Source: Ceratodon purpureus (taxonomy: Eukaryota > Streptophyta > Bryopsida > Pseudoditrichales > Ditrichaceae). From it: 64,000 bases of DNA. The DNA is taken from positions 2,459,040 through 2,523,039 of the forward strand of contig CM026430.1 in assembly GCA_014871385.1 (NCBI GenBank), in the 5' to 3' direction. Positions 1-10,737 of this stretch are shown here, one piece after another (positions within the stretch are counted from its first letter, which is position 1; each line of letters opens with the position of its first letter). The notes beneath the pieces were generated by a model. That model was not told the DNA's origin, did not search any database, and saw only the letters and a list, made by a program, of their open reading frames with translations. The position numbers were made by a program, and so were the translations under genes.

Positions 1-395
1 ATTTTAATTGCTATATCTTCTAATCTCTACGACCGATTTTATTGAAAAAATTTGAACTATCTATTACAATAATCTAGTTGAAGATCTTACTCTTAGAATT
101 AGAAAATAATGATTATTTAGTCATTCATGCTTTTTATATTGGGAAATGGCAGGTTTGGAGCGTTTTTTGGTGAAACATAGTCAAAGAACTTTAGAGGTTA
201 AAAGATACTTAGGACAAAGTTTGTTTCTTCCTTTGACGTCTTTGCGTGGACATTCAGACCCCCAACTTGGCCTTTGGCTCTCACTTTGTTGAAGGCAACT
301 TTGTCCCTCCAGCAATTCCTTTTTCTTGCCCGAAACTACTATTGCTGACCCCGCTTGGCACCACAAGCCTCAAAACTTATATTCTCACTTTGTAC
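1..395. other. AT-rich left flank of the piggyBac element
   Basis: No gene is seen. The first ~180 bases are strongly AT-rich. From ~212 to ~306 a weak foldback is visible: GGACAAAGTT at 213 is matched by AACTTTGTCC ending at 305. It could be a small old MITE, but I find no target-site duplication. The flank ends in the TTAA at 396-399 that I take as the piggyBac target site. Confidence 0.4.
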
Positions 396-731
396 TTAAC
401 CCCTTTTGCAGGTTGGGCATGTGAGCGGGATGAGCTGCTCTCCCTGTATACAGTGAGTCTCTTCACGGAAATGTGCGATTTCTTGCGGCGTAGTGGTCCA
501 AAGAAGTTGCAATTTTTTTGTACCGATGCACTGTGTAGATGCAAACAATGGGGGGGGGGGGTGAAGAAACGTGAAGATAGTGTCTTCGGGGGATCTGAGA
601 ATTTTTTATTTGCGAGGGGGTCAGTTCCTGAGGAACTCTGTATACGTATGGGGCCGCGGGGACAGGTAGAGTAGGTCGAGGACGTCCTTGTGCCGTCCGT
701 TCTCCGCGATTTGCAGTCCGTGGCGAAGGAT

Positions 732-954
732 GTGACGCATGCGTAGGGGGTGCCCAGGTCACTTCATCACCTACGCAACCCGCTCCCGCTGATCTCGGAG
801 TTTGGGGGTCAGGTACGTGGCTGTGCTGGGCGAGTAGGAGAGCCCCACCGCAAGCACCCCGTGACGTCTGCGGAGTTCAGCGTGACGTCAGGGGATGTCC
901 CAAGACAATAGACACTGTAACGGTCTCGCTGAATCGCGAAGTGGGGGTGACGTT
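732..954 (+). repeat. Subterminal GTGACGTC motif cluster of the piggyBac element
   Basis: GTGACG-type motifs recur at 732-738 (GTGACGC), 861-868 (GTGACGTC), 882-890 (GTGACGTCA, containing the palindrome TGACGTCA) and 947-954 (GTGACGTT). A further GTGACGTC lies near the other end at 11333-11340. Repeated short motifs near transposon ends often bind transposase or an accessory protein. The same core is also a bZIP-type site, so a regulatory role is possible. Confidence 0.4.
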
Positions 955-959
955 GGGGG

Positions 960-1641
960 TACAGAGCGGTGATTTTCTATTGTCAAAGGTTTAGGGTCTG
1001 GAGAGCTGAGATGCGTTTGGACATACACTTCCCGACTGAAGACTCGATCAAGACCCTGAAGTTGTGGAGTGCACTACCATCACCTACCGGAACCTTGATG
1101 CTAAAACCTCGACGGCCCTCAACGTGCTGTAATCGACCACGTGTCGCTAGAGAGAGAGAATGGGACATCTATGTCAAATTACCTTCGGCTTGAGCATTAC
1201 AACAATAGAGCCAACTGAGTTACAAAAGAGAAAGGCCCAGGGCACATATGTATTACAATTTCTAAAGTTTGTACAGAACTGAAGAACGTCTCACAGTTAC
1301 TTCAAGATGATGCTCCACGAACCAAGGTCCTCAAAGACAGAACTTTGCACAAAGTAGTAGGTAGTAGTGCTTAGAAGTTGCACATGTGCATTAGAAGACC
1401 AAACAACCTTGTCCTACTTATCATTGCTATCTATCGCGGCTAATAATCGAATACTGGAAGCTGAGTTCACCTGCATATACAGAATACTGGAAAAAGAAAA
1501 AACTATGTACATCAGTAACTTGTAAGTCACATGGACGTGGCTGTCCGAGATCCCACCGCCTTCTTGTTCACTGAGGCCACCTTGTAGTAAACATTCGTCA
1601 CCCCAACTTCACATGGAGTACAACTCTGGAAGCAACATCCT
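960..1641. other. No gene recognised (inside piggyBac element)
   Basis: A short plus-strand open frame (969-1193) and its antisense partner have no recognisable domain. The rest of the stretch looks like 3' untranslated or spacer DNA downstream of the B3-domain gene. Confidence 0.4.
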
Positions 1642-2802
1642 TCAGACCTTGGTTACCTCGAACTCTGCCACGCCCACCTTCGTAAACACGAGTGTATCAC
1701 CCAGCTTCAGGCGATTGACAGCAACGAAGTCAATCCACCCCTTCGTGAAGAATTTGAAGGTTTGCTTCTGGAAGTCGTAGGTGGCGGATTTCAGCAACAT
1801 GGTTTGGAGCGGCCCCTGTACTATGTACCACTGCCCCTGGAAGTGATCCTCACCGAGGCTACGCCAGAATGCCGTGGGGATGTCCTGCGAAGAAGAAATA
1901 CAAATCACGTGACTTATAGTTTCTGCTAAGGTAGAAACAACATTCGATAACCATGTCAGGGTGCCCCGTACCATGCATTGGGGACATATTAGGCGCTACA
2001 AGTGATGTTCTTGATCCAGGACATTCCTAATTTTGATAGACTCAACATGGAACACCTGACAGGAAGCCGATGCACTTCTTGATGGACAAACAGGAGGAGA
2101 ATTCGATTTGTGCCAGAACAAAAAAATGGAAAGTGAAACAGCATGCACTGGAGACCTACCCTGAGGAGATTGAAGAAACCAAATCAAAAGACAAGTACGA
2201 AGGAGGGGCCTCACCAGTCTGGTGGACTTGAAGGGCCGAGTATGGCACGCCCGTAAAGTCTTGCGAAAGTGAGGACGACCATCTGTGTGGGGGGACGGTG
2301 GCGGTGTAACTGGTGGGGCAGTCTCGTCTTCGCGATGGTGGATAGTAACCACCACGCACCGATCGTCTACCGCCTTGACTACGAGCAGCGTCCCGATGGC
2401 AACGTCATTATCAGCCACGAACTTCTCGAAGCCGTCACCGACGGTAAAGGAGGAGAGTCGAGGATCGGTGACTCCGTGGGTGCAGAATTGCACTGCCCAC
2501 TGGTCCACGTTGGACAAGGAAGTCACCAAGGTACAATCCCGCGACGAAGGAAAGCCACACCGCCGGGTGAAGTCCTTGGGAATGTCCTGCCACCATAGCC
2601 ACGACGATTAGAGAGAATGCTGGCGGACGAGGGCATGCACTCGGAGAAGAGTGGAGCACAGTAGTGAGAGGAGAGCTGAAGCTGGAAGAGAGGAACTGAC
2701 CAACCGCTTTCGGTGAGCCGACGTCGTCACATTCACTGTGAAGTACCAGGCGCGCACGTCCTCCAGCTCCCTGACGATCTGGGTTTCCAAGTTGTCTGCC
2801 AT
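1642..2802 (-). CDS. Two-B3-domain DNA-binding protein (REM-like), inside the piggyBac element
   Basis: I predict three phase-0 exons: 2802-2737 (starts MADNLETQIV), 2586-2215 and 1884-1642, giving about 226 residues. Exons 2 and 3 each open with DIP at a clear acceptor (tggtggcag and ttcttcgcag) and each encodes a B3 domain. B3-1 has DIPKDFTRRCG, then WAVQF, GDGFEKFVADNDVAIGTLLV and VVVTIHHR. B3-2 has DIPTAFWRSLGEDHF, then KFFTKGWIDFVAVNRLKLGD and FEVTKV. These match the family pattern of a GW-x-x-F-x-x-x-N-x-L-x-x-GD core. B3 domains are plant DNA-binding folds; the two-domain, no-other-domain layout resembles the REM group. The linker after B3-1 is rich in proline and charged residues. The exon 1 donor (ACA|GTGAAT) is weak, so the N-terminus is the least certain part. 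The gene lies between the element's ends, co-oriented with the transposase. A role in binding the element's own ends or countering silencing is speculation. Confidence 0.65.
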
Positions 2803-2825
2803 GGCGATGAAGGGGCGTAGGAGAC

Positions 2826-2874
2826 GAGGAGTTGAAGACCTGAAGACGAGGAGTTGAAGACCTGAAGACGAGGA
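2826..2874. repeat. 22-bp tandem repeat
   Basis: The unit GAGTTGAAGACCTGAAGACGAG is present about twice in tandem just upstream (minus-strand sense) of the B3 gene's predicted start. It would lie in the promoter or 5' UTR of that gene. Confidence 0.7.
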
Positions 2875-3017
2875 GGACGCACGGGGCAACGAAGTCAGCG
2901 AGAGTGAGTGGAGAATGCAGAAAGGCGAAGACAGATAGAGTGAACGAAGCAAGCAGAATGGTTTTCTAGAGGAAGTACGTACCAGAGTATAGGGGAAGCA
3001 TGCGTTAATGAATAGAA

Positions 3018-3066
3018 GCGGCCATTGAATGCAGTGGCCATTGAATGCAGCGGCCATTGAATACAA
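3018..3066. repeat. ~17-bp tandem repeat, three copies
   Basis: GCGGCCATTGAATGCA is repeated three times with small changes (GCGGCC, GTGGCC, GCGGCC). It lies in the spacer upstream of the B3-domain gene within the piggyBac element. Confidence 0.7.
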
Positions 3067-3099
3067 TTGAAAGCCCTCAGCCGGCATGGATTAGACTCG

Positions 3100-3700
3100 T
3101 AGAGAGTGAACCTGCGTTAGGGAGCTAGCACATCCTGTCAATGCTAATTAGAAATGAGGGGTCTGTCGGCTTCACTTAAAAATAAGGCAATCATTAGTAT
3201 CAAGGGTAGGATCCGGTTAATTATGCAAGAAGTGACTTGCGGGGTACTGAGTGCAGATCTAATGTGTACTTGAGTGGATCACCGGGTCACTTTGGTGAGG
3301 ATCTACATCAAGGTAATGATCGGTGAGGACCTACATCAAAATTGCTGAGGACCTACATCATGGTAATGATCACAAGAACAGGGTCAGAATCGTCATCATA
3401 AAGGAAGATTCGGTGAAGGACCAAGCAGTAATAGTGGCAAGACTCAAGCACAGATTGAGGTGCGTTGTCAAGCGACAACATTGAGGTGCAGAGGTAAGAG
3501 TGGCATAGACTTACCGGGACAGCAGCATCCACGGCGCGGAGGTGTCGGTGGGCGAGTTGCTGGCCTTTGAACTCTATGAAATATGTACAGTCCCCGTCTT
3601 CAGCCCAAAAGAAAAATGCGGACTTCGTCAGAATATCCTATCACTATGCCGGTAATTCCGAAAGAAAAAAGGAAAAAAACATCCTAAAACTAAGTTACTT
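3100..3700. other. Spacer with GAGGAYCTACATCA tandem repeats
   Basis: No coding region is recognised. At 3297-3372, three copies of GAGGAYCTACATCA are spaced by AAGGTAATGATCGGT-like or AAATTGCT sequence. This looks like regulatory or spacer repeat DNA between the acidic-protein exon and the B3 gene. Confidence 0.5.
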
Positions 3701-3717
3701 CAGCGTGGACAACGGTC

Positions 3718-4153
3718 CTACATGAGGACCCACACTGCTGTATGACTGTCGCACGACAGTTCATCGCACGTGCACTCCTCTCCGAGGCTGCCGTCGGAGT
3801 TGGAGGATGTGGGCTCCTCTTGGGGTGCATTCGGGGTGGCGGACGCCGATGAAGGGGAAGCAGGCCTCCCGTCGGTGAGAGGAGCGCCCACCGTGGATGG
3901 AGCAAGGTCCCGAGGTGGCTCATGCACGATGCCAGTGACTTCAACAACGGCAGCATACTGGCTGCTACAAGCTGGAGACCAGTCCCACTCGAAGTCATCA
4001 TCGAGGAGGTGCGTAATGGCGCCATAGTAGGGGAGATCAACTTCTGAGTTCACCTGTTCGAATAACTCCACTCGACGCAGCCACTCTGTTAACTCGTGCA
4101 CAGTTCCGGGTCGCTGTGCCGACATCTGCTCGAAGTTCCGCTTCATCGGGCCT
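3718..4153 (-). CDS. Acidic orphan protein, last exon (inside piggyBac element)
   Basis: An open frame of 142 residues (MKRNFEQMSAQRPG...) is preceded by a good acceptor (tttgcgtgtgcag at ~4154), so it is probably a terminal exon. The N-terminal third looks ordered (HELTEWLRRVELFEQ, then a run ending LLDDDFEWDW). The C-terminal half is rich in Ser, Pro, Thr and acidic residues and ends with three cysteines in a CTCDELSCDSH stretch. I recognise no domain. Acidic tryptophan-containing segments occur in activation domains, but that is only a resemblance. Upstream exons were not resolved: a second open frame at 4288-4569 on the same strand has no recognisable fold, and the splice phases between the two are unclear. 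It lies downstream of the transposase and the D2HGDH-like exon and is co-oriented with both. Confidence 0.4.
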
Positions 4154-4810
4154 GCACACGCAAAGGGAGGAGCCGGATATGAGTGCAGGAGGTGGAGGAT
4201 GGTTGAGGGGGGAAAAGCTGAAGGGGGACCACTAACAGAGTGAGGTATATAGGGTTGAAAGGCTCACACTCTGAAGGAGGATACGGTTTACCATGTCCCT
4301 GTCGACGGCGACGGTGAGAGCTCCCCCGCATGCTCCACTTTGACAAGCACCAGCCGAAAGTTACACCCGCGTGTCGCCGATTTGCAAAGATTTGTCCTTC
4401 CCCTTCTCAGTGACCTCATCTGCCAGGAGAAGTCGCCCAGGAGTCGCCACCCTGTCACGATCGCCTCAGCGATATCCGTGAAGTAGAGGTCCGGCTCCGT
4501 AACATATTGTCGCTGTCCTCGAACTCTCGCTACGGTGCACACACCTGCAGATGGTGTCAATCTCCTCATACTGCGAAAACCTGCCCCACTTTAGCTGCCC
4601 CAACCATGCCATTGGAATGGCAGAGGTGCACAGAATCGATAATGGACTACAAGATAAAGGGTGGAAGAGAAATGGCTAGGTGACCATGATCATTCAAGAC
4701 AAATAATATCTAACATGACTAATGAATCATGAAATGAAACTCAGATAGCACCAGCACCTGAGCACTGCAACCACACAATTCTGCAGAAAAAGATAAACAT
4801 GTAAAATTAC

Positions 4811-4912
4811 CTCGTCCTGGAATGGAACACCTCCTCCCACCAAGCCAGTATTGCCTCCTGCGGGTACCACAACCAAATTCCGGGAATTGCAATAACAAAT
4901 GATCTCCGAAAC
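4811..4912 (-). pseudogene. Captured exon of D-2-hydroxyglutarate dehydrogenase
   Basis: A 102-base exon with a good acceptor (tctgatggcag) and donor (GACGAG|gtaatt), phase 0 at both ends, encodes 34 residues. It includes [13 protein letters not shown] and ends VPFQDE. This is the FAD-binding (PCMH) signature of D-2-hydroxyglutarate dehydrogenase, a mitochondrial flavoenzyme oxidising D-2-HG to 2-oxoglutarate; plant D2HGDH has [16 protein letters not shown] at this place. No other D2HGDH exon is found within several kb on either side. It therefore looks like a host gene fragment captured by the piggyBac element rather than a working gene. The intact splice sites mean it could be spliced into an element transcript. 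Confidence 0.75.
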
Positions 4913-4929
4913 CTGCCATCAGAGTGAAA

Positions 4930-5600
4930 ATTCCAACTTCTCCTACCATAGCTGCCAATGAACTATTGAGCAGATACAGAGATAGCACAGACATAGAGGG
5001 CATCCCTTTCGCAAAAAAAGTACAAAATAAACAGAGGCCGAGCAGAAGAGTGTGCGGCCACAGAGTGCAGAGATGAAATAAGAGAAAGAAGTGAAGCACG
5101 GTAGGCTACAACGACACTCAAGTGGACAGCACAGTTCACCATATAAAACATCCACGCCTACGGAAAACGACAGCCACAGATTCAACATAAACATGCAACA
5201 TAGAAAACATAAAAAACACGCAACATCGTCTAGCCATGGCAGACAGAGCACTTCTAAGTAAATGTTCAACAGACGTCCAGCATTTACAAACAAGGGGAAG
5301 GTTGCAAAATTCCCGAGGTCACTGTGAGTGAGCCCTAGTTTTTCAAAAGCGGGAACTGGCAAGGTTCCAACAAAGTCAGTGTGGAATGTCTGCTGCCGTA
5401 GTGGCTGGTGCCGAGTTGCTTCGCGCCAACATCGAGACGTGAAGGGGAACGTCAGAGCGATCTACGGCGTAGGAGGGGTGCAGTACGTACACTTCCCAAC
5501 AGGACAAGCGAATTCACGGCCATGTCTTTCCATATGGCGTCGCTCCAGGTAAGTGATGGTAGTCCCTCCTGCATGAACAGACACCCACGCAGCTCAGTAT
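4930..5600. other. Spacer between transposase stop and D2HGDH-like exon
   Basis: No convincing exon is found. Minus-strand frames here are T/C/L/F-rich with no domain. A plus-strand ATG followed closely by CTCCAG|GTAAGT at ~5522-5554 looks like a first exon but leads only into antisense of the transposase, so I do not call it. Confidence 0.35.
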
Positions 5601-5623
5601 TACCGTCACCTGGATGCAAATTC

Positions 5624-8600
5624 CTAATTTTTCTGATGATGCGCCAGGTAGCACTCCTCGGGGCACATCCACTTGCTCCCGCAAGCTGGACAATACCACT
5701 TCTGGATGCGCCCGCACACCACGCATCGGCGTCTCAGGTTGGACCGGAAGTGGACATGGAGACGGGGAGGGCGCCTCGACGTGGGGGGGGAGGGCCTCTG
5801 CCTTCGGCGGCGATCTTCAATTGCGCCTTGCAGAAGGTGCCTGCCCACCGAAATTTTGAACGCAAGGTGAGACATCACCGGCATACCCATATCCTGCATG
5901 TCCTTGACCCACGTCACATACGAATTCACCATACTTTGGTCGACAATGAGGTGGAATATCTTCATCCACCATTTGTGGCACCTCAATTGGGAGGAGTAAT
6001 TTCCCCTAAGCTGGTCAGTGACGTCCACTCCTCGCATGTACTCCACGTACTGCCGATGCATGGGCGAGGAGGGAACGATCAACTGACCACGCATGCCTGG
6101 TATTCTCCTCAGTACCTGCGTGTTTGGCTCCCACGGAGCAGCAGCGGTACTCAGCAAAGTTACCATCTTCTTGTCCTGCCAGCTCACCACTCCCATTTGG
6201 CGGTGAACATGATTCCTAATTAGCATGGACCCCCGGACCGTCGGATCAGTGTCGCGGTATAAGCCCCCAGGCAGATTCTTGCTCGTCTTCCTCACAGTCC
6301 CCGTCGCCCATATTCCCTGACACATAAGCTCGTGGAACAAGTTAACTGAACCGAAGAAGTTGTCAATTACGAGGCAGTGCCCCCGATGTTCAAGCCCCTT
6401 CATCATGCGCTCGACAACATGGTATCCCAGTCCGTGAGGCCCCGCACCGGTTCCCTCCCCAAAATACACTTCCATCCCAGTCACAAACCTGCTTTTCGAG
6501 CTTGCTAGAAGCCAAACCTTAATTCCGAAGCGCACAAGTTTGTCTGGCATAAACTGCCGAATGTAACAGTATTTCCCTTTGTAGGGAATTACGCACTCGT
6601 CGACGGTGATCTCCCGCTCTAGGTTGTAGATGTCCTTCGAGACCTGGACAAACATCTCTACCAACCACCTTGTTTTTGCAATTCTATCAAAGTTTACATT
6701 CGCTACATCTTGAATCAGAGTACTATTATCCACAAGGTGCAGGCACCTCAGGATACGCTGCCATCTCTCTAATGTCATCACAGAGGAAATGAGGTCACAG
6801 TATAAAAATGGCTGGCTGCGCATCCAGTATTGACGAATACTTGGAAGGCGCTTGCACCCCATCAATATGCAAATCCCCAGCCATCCCTTTATCTCCTTCC
6901 GATGCACATCCTCCCAGTCTGAGCCTCCCTTCGTCCTAGCTGGGTTATCTCCTCTTGGAGGAAGCAACGTTCGTGCATACCGGTTGGTCTCTAGGACAAT
7001 CCGGTCCACTGTTGCATCTGACCAGTAGAGCTCGAAGACTGTCTCGGGCCTTGGAACTCCTTCAGGCCTCCCGCACTTCAAGCCGGGGATGGGACCTGTA
7101 AAGTTGTCTCGACTTCCCACAAAACCTACGCTAGCAGAGTTCCACGACTGCTTTCTATAATGGTGCGCCAGCTCTGGGGGTTCTAGTCGCACCGGGGCCC
7201 AGGACTCCTCCCTCATGCACCAGTCCTCCAGTCCCGGTTCCAGTGGCTCTGCCTCGTCCGGCCCGTCGACCTGGAAATCTGACTCGCTACTTTCTATGGT
7301 ATCCTCAAATTCAGGTAGCCACTCCTTATCACTGCTGTCCGGGAATACATCTGACCCAACTACCTTCTCTATGATTTTTCCAGCAGCGTTTTTGACCTTC
7401 TGCTTATGTTGTAGATATTCAGGGAGCCCGATGCTTACCTTGGGAAATGTCATGCGCGCCGTCGAGTCCTGCGTCCCGTCCGCGCCTTCAATGTCGGAGG
7501 GGGCGTCGTAATCAGCAATCGGGCTCCCCGGTGGTTGTGCGGGCTCAGTCGGTGGCTGCGCTGTCCTCACTCCGGCAGCGTTCTCTGCAACGTGCTCTGT
7601 CCGTCCGGGGCCATCCTCCGACTGTCCTCCACTTGCCTCGGTTCCCCCTACTGTACCACCCGCCATCCCGTTCAGGTGCACCCCTGCACTCCCCGGGTAT
7701 GAGTCCACGTTCTCTGGGAAGACAATAGGCGTCCTCGGACTGAAACAGTGTTGCCTACGCCACCAACCATACCCATGCCCCCCCTCGCTCCCACACGCAC
7801 GCACATCCGGCCCATCCGCGATCCGAACGTTCTCAGCTTCCATGTGGATTTCCGAACGAAATCCTCCCAGATCGCACAACACCATCTTCTTCCCGGTTAG
7901 AAGAGACAATCCCTCGCCAATAACGTCACCCTGTGTCCACGACGGCGTGTCGCCGGTGTGGAATGAGGACTCCGAAAGGAAACGATTTGGGACCAAGACT
8001 GCCCACCCAGCCCTCCCTTCGCTCCACTCAGCATACGCTCCGTGGTACCTGTCTTGGAAGTTACCCACCCCGACTACGCGTGTGACGTCGACCCCTCCGC
8101 CTGGATGTGTCGCCCCGAATCCAGCCACCTTCGTGATCGGAGCTGCAGTTCTCCATACGTTGTCGCGGAACACAGACTCCCACAGATTGATACTGCAGGT
8201 CTCCAGACTGTCCACCGTGTGCATCGACTCCGGGGCCAGCACGTCTAGCGTGTCCTCCTCTCCATCAAAATGCGCCAACACCTCGCGGATTGCCTCGTCG
8301 TTCTGGCGCTGCTGCTCGTACTCAGCGGCCTGCGCTGCAAGTGCCCGTGTCTGAACTCCTGCAGTAAAATTTGGCACCATCTCCACTTCTGTATGGCTCC
8401 ACTTAGTCGGCTTCCGTGGCTTCCTCCATTTCCCCTTGCCCTTCTCCTCCTTCGTAGATCTTTTCCTCCTGGGCGTCGGCCCCCCTGTACAGCAAAGAGG
8501 CCATCAGTTTCATCCCCATCTTGGACAGATTTCCCGCTCTCGAATCCTCCCCCCACCCCCCGACCCCCCCCCTTCTAGATCCGCAAGGTAGTACTGTTGC

Positions 8601-10737
8601 AAAAATACATTTCAGTGACACAAGTGCCCATTGCAAGACACGCGTACTACATGGCATATGCAGAACATGGATTGGATATTCACAACGCCATATCAACAGA
8701 TACATAAAAGAAAGAATCACTTACGCAGTGATGCCGGCGTCCATTCAAGTGGGGGTGGACCGATGGCGTTTGGCGTCTCGCTGTCGGCATCGGCGTTTGT
8801 TGCGTTGCGAGGTTCTGCACAAAGTACGCCTCTAGCGTCTGCTTCTTTGCCCTCGACTTGCGCGGCGGCTTCGGCGTACTCCCGTCCTCCACCCGTGCGA
8901 CCCTCTTCTCCCTCGGCTTCCTGGCCCTCTTCATCCCTACCCCCATTTCTCGGTTTGGCACCTGAGTGAGGGCAACGTCGACCTCTGTGCCCGGCCACTC
9001 TGCACTCTCCGGGAGCGGGAGAGTTCCAGTCACCTGGAAAACAGAGGGCACACCTTCTGCTTAGTGTTCACCGATCTCATGAAAGGATGCATTTCGACCT
9101 TCACTGGAATTGCAATGATCTCTTCAACTTCCATCTTTAAGCACAGATTGGCAATGGACTGGAAGAATGAATTCAAAGCTTACCTTCTTGGCTCGCGGTT
9201 TGTACACCCGCTTCGGCCTCGCGGGAGGGTCGAGTTCCACGAACACCTCCGTGCCCGGCCCCTCTGCATTCTCCGGGACTGGGAGAGGCACACTCACCTG
9301 CAAAACAGAGGCCACAGCTTCCGCTTAGTTCTTTGTCTCCTCATTAAATGACACATTAGGTGCAGCCACGGACAACAATGATTTTATTGTTTACCTTCTT
9401 GGCTCGCGGTTTGTACACCCGCTTCGGCCTCGCGGGAGGGTCGAGTTCCACGAACACCTCTGTGCCCGGCCCCTCTGCATTCTCCGGGACTGGGAGAGGC
9501 ACACTCACCTGCAAAACAGAGGCCACAGCTTCCGCTTAGTTCTTTGTCTCCTCATTAAATGACACATTAGGTGCAGCCACGGACAACAATGATTTTATTG
9601 TTTACCTTTTTGGCTCGCGGTTTGTACACCCGTTTCGGCTTCACGGAAGGGTCGACATTCTCCTTCCCGGGATGTGAGACCCCTCCCAGTGCCTCGTTCT
9701 CCGCCTGCGGAATGGATCAATTCGTTAGTGCGTGGCAGTAGAAAACCACGGCGGGAATGGGATAAGACATGGAAGACCACGGCTATGACATCTGCAAATT
9801 CAAATTCTTTGTCTTAGTGGAAACACCAGTTACCCTATTCTATGAGGAGAACAAGAACAACATGCATCGGAGTGTCAACGTACCCGTTTCTGCGCAGCGG
9901 TCTTCCGTGGTTTCCTTGGTCGTGGAGTCGGGGCTGGCCTGTCGAGTGCCGTCTGCATGACGTGGGGTTCTGCGTCCTGGGAGTCATGAGGAGTCGCAAA
10001 CTCTACCCTCTGTGGACAGTGTGTCTCAAACAGGGGATCAGTTCCATGTGCAATGGAAGGTGTCATACAATGGTACACCTGTTTACGGAGGGGAAATTAT
10101 GCAGCAACATTGTTCCTGTATTCTTCATCCGGATTTCTTGTGCTCTACCATATGCATAAGTGTAAACCCCCCATAGTCTAAACCTATATCACTAGAAACC
10201 ATAAAGGTCACATGTTCACGAAAACGTATATGATTAGAAATAAACCGAATTCCATATCATCTGAAACCCCCGCAAACCACTAAACCCTCCCCAAACCCTA
10301 ATCCGAGATTTTCCACTTGGAAGAAACTTACCCCGGGATTGCTGCTGGGCGTGAGCGGGATTCGCTCCTCTACCCCCGTTGCTTGGGACCCCCCCTTCGA
10401 CAGCCTGGCCATCCGCTTCATCATCGCCTCCCACAGTTGGAAAAATGCTCACACGCAGGATGTTCGTCACCGCTGTGGGAAATTTCGTCCGATCGCACCA
10501 CCCAAGGATTCTCGCGGCGTGTCGATACCAAAGGTATCGGCAGCGCTCTGCTTCTCCAAAAACCCCACGTCGGTTCCAGCGGCTTGGACGTGGGTGCGCG
10601 AGCAACGTAGGCCCGTCGAGAAGGTGGACAGCTCGAGCAGCTCCTTCCTCTGAAACGCCTTGAGTCCAAAACCAGTTCTTCAACTCCTCCTCCAACAAGA
10701 TGCGCTCTGCAGACTTCGAGTTCCCGGCTTCGGCCAT
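5624..10737 (-). CDS. PiggyBac-superfamily transposase (multi-exon)
   Basis: The main exon, open from about 8484 to the stop at 5624, encodes ~920 residues (numbered here from 8386). The C-terminal half is a DDE_Tnp_1_7 transposase: D596 in TVDECVIPYKGK, D675 in LVIDNFFGS and D788 in GVDVTDQL form the DDD triad. Their spacing of 79 and 113 is close to that of insect piggyBac. The C-terminus is a cysteine-rich zinc-binding tail (CVVCGRIQKWYCPACG, then CPEEC and HH). Both are intact, so the catalytic part looks functional. The first ~400 residues are poorly conserved and partly disordered. Upstream exons on the same strand: 10737-10335 (MAEAGNSKSAER..., clear donor G|GTAAGT), 10009-9884, 9704-9606, 9508-9395, 9297-9184 and 9033-8725. 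The five from 10009 to 8725 are phase 0 at both ends and encode Pro/Arg/Lys modules such as KRVYKPRAKK and PRPRKPRK, plausibly DNA-binding or nuclear-localisation tails. The joins of exon 1 and of the main exon to this phase-0 set do not match in frame with the obvious sites, so the exact N-terminus is unresolved. Confidence 0.8.
9180..9601 (-). repeat. Tandem exon duplication, 211-bp unit
   Basis: Two nearly identical 211-bp units start at 9180 and 9391; I see one base difference, CTCCGTG versus CTCTGTG. Each contains a complete 114-base exon (9184-9297 and 9395-9508) plus its intron. A third, diverged copy begins at 9602, and a more distant relative is the exon at 8725-9033. Exon boundaries are symmetric in phase, so each added copy extends the transposase N-terminus by 38 residues without shifting frame. 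The near-identity suggests a recent duplication or ongoing homogenisation. Confidence 0.85.

Noticed and set aside
2269..2611. Plus-strand frames of ~108 residues
   Set aside because: They are antisense to the first B3 domain exon, which has clear family motifs and splice sites on the minus strand.
5522..5560. Plus-strand ATG with a perfect CAG|GTAAGT donor
   Set aside because: No compatible downstream exon exists on the plus strand; the following sequence is antisense transposase.
5408..6223. 271-residue plus-strand open frame
   Set aside because: It lies antisense to the conserved 3' end of the piggyBac transposase. Its residues are those expected from reading a GC-rich coding strand backwards, with no domain.
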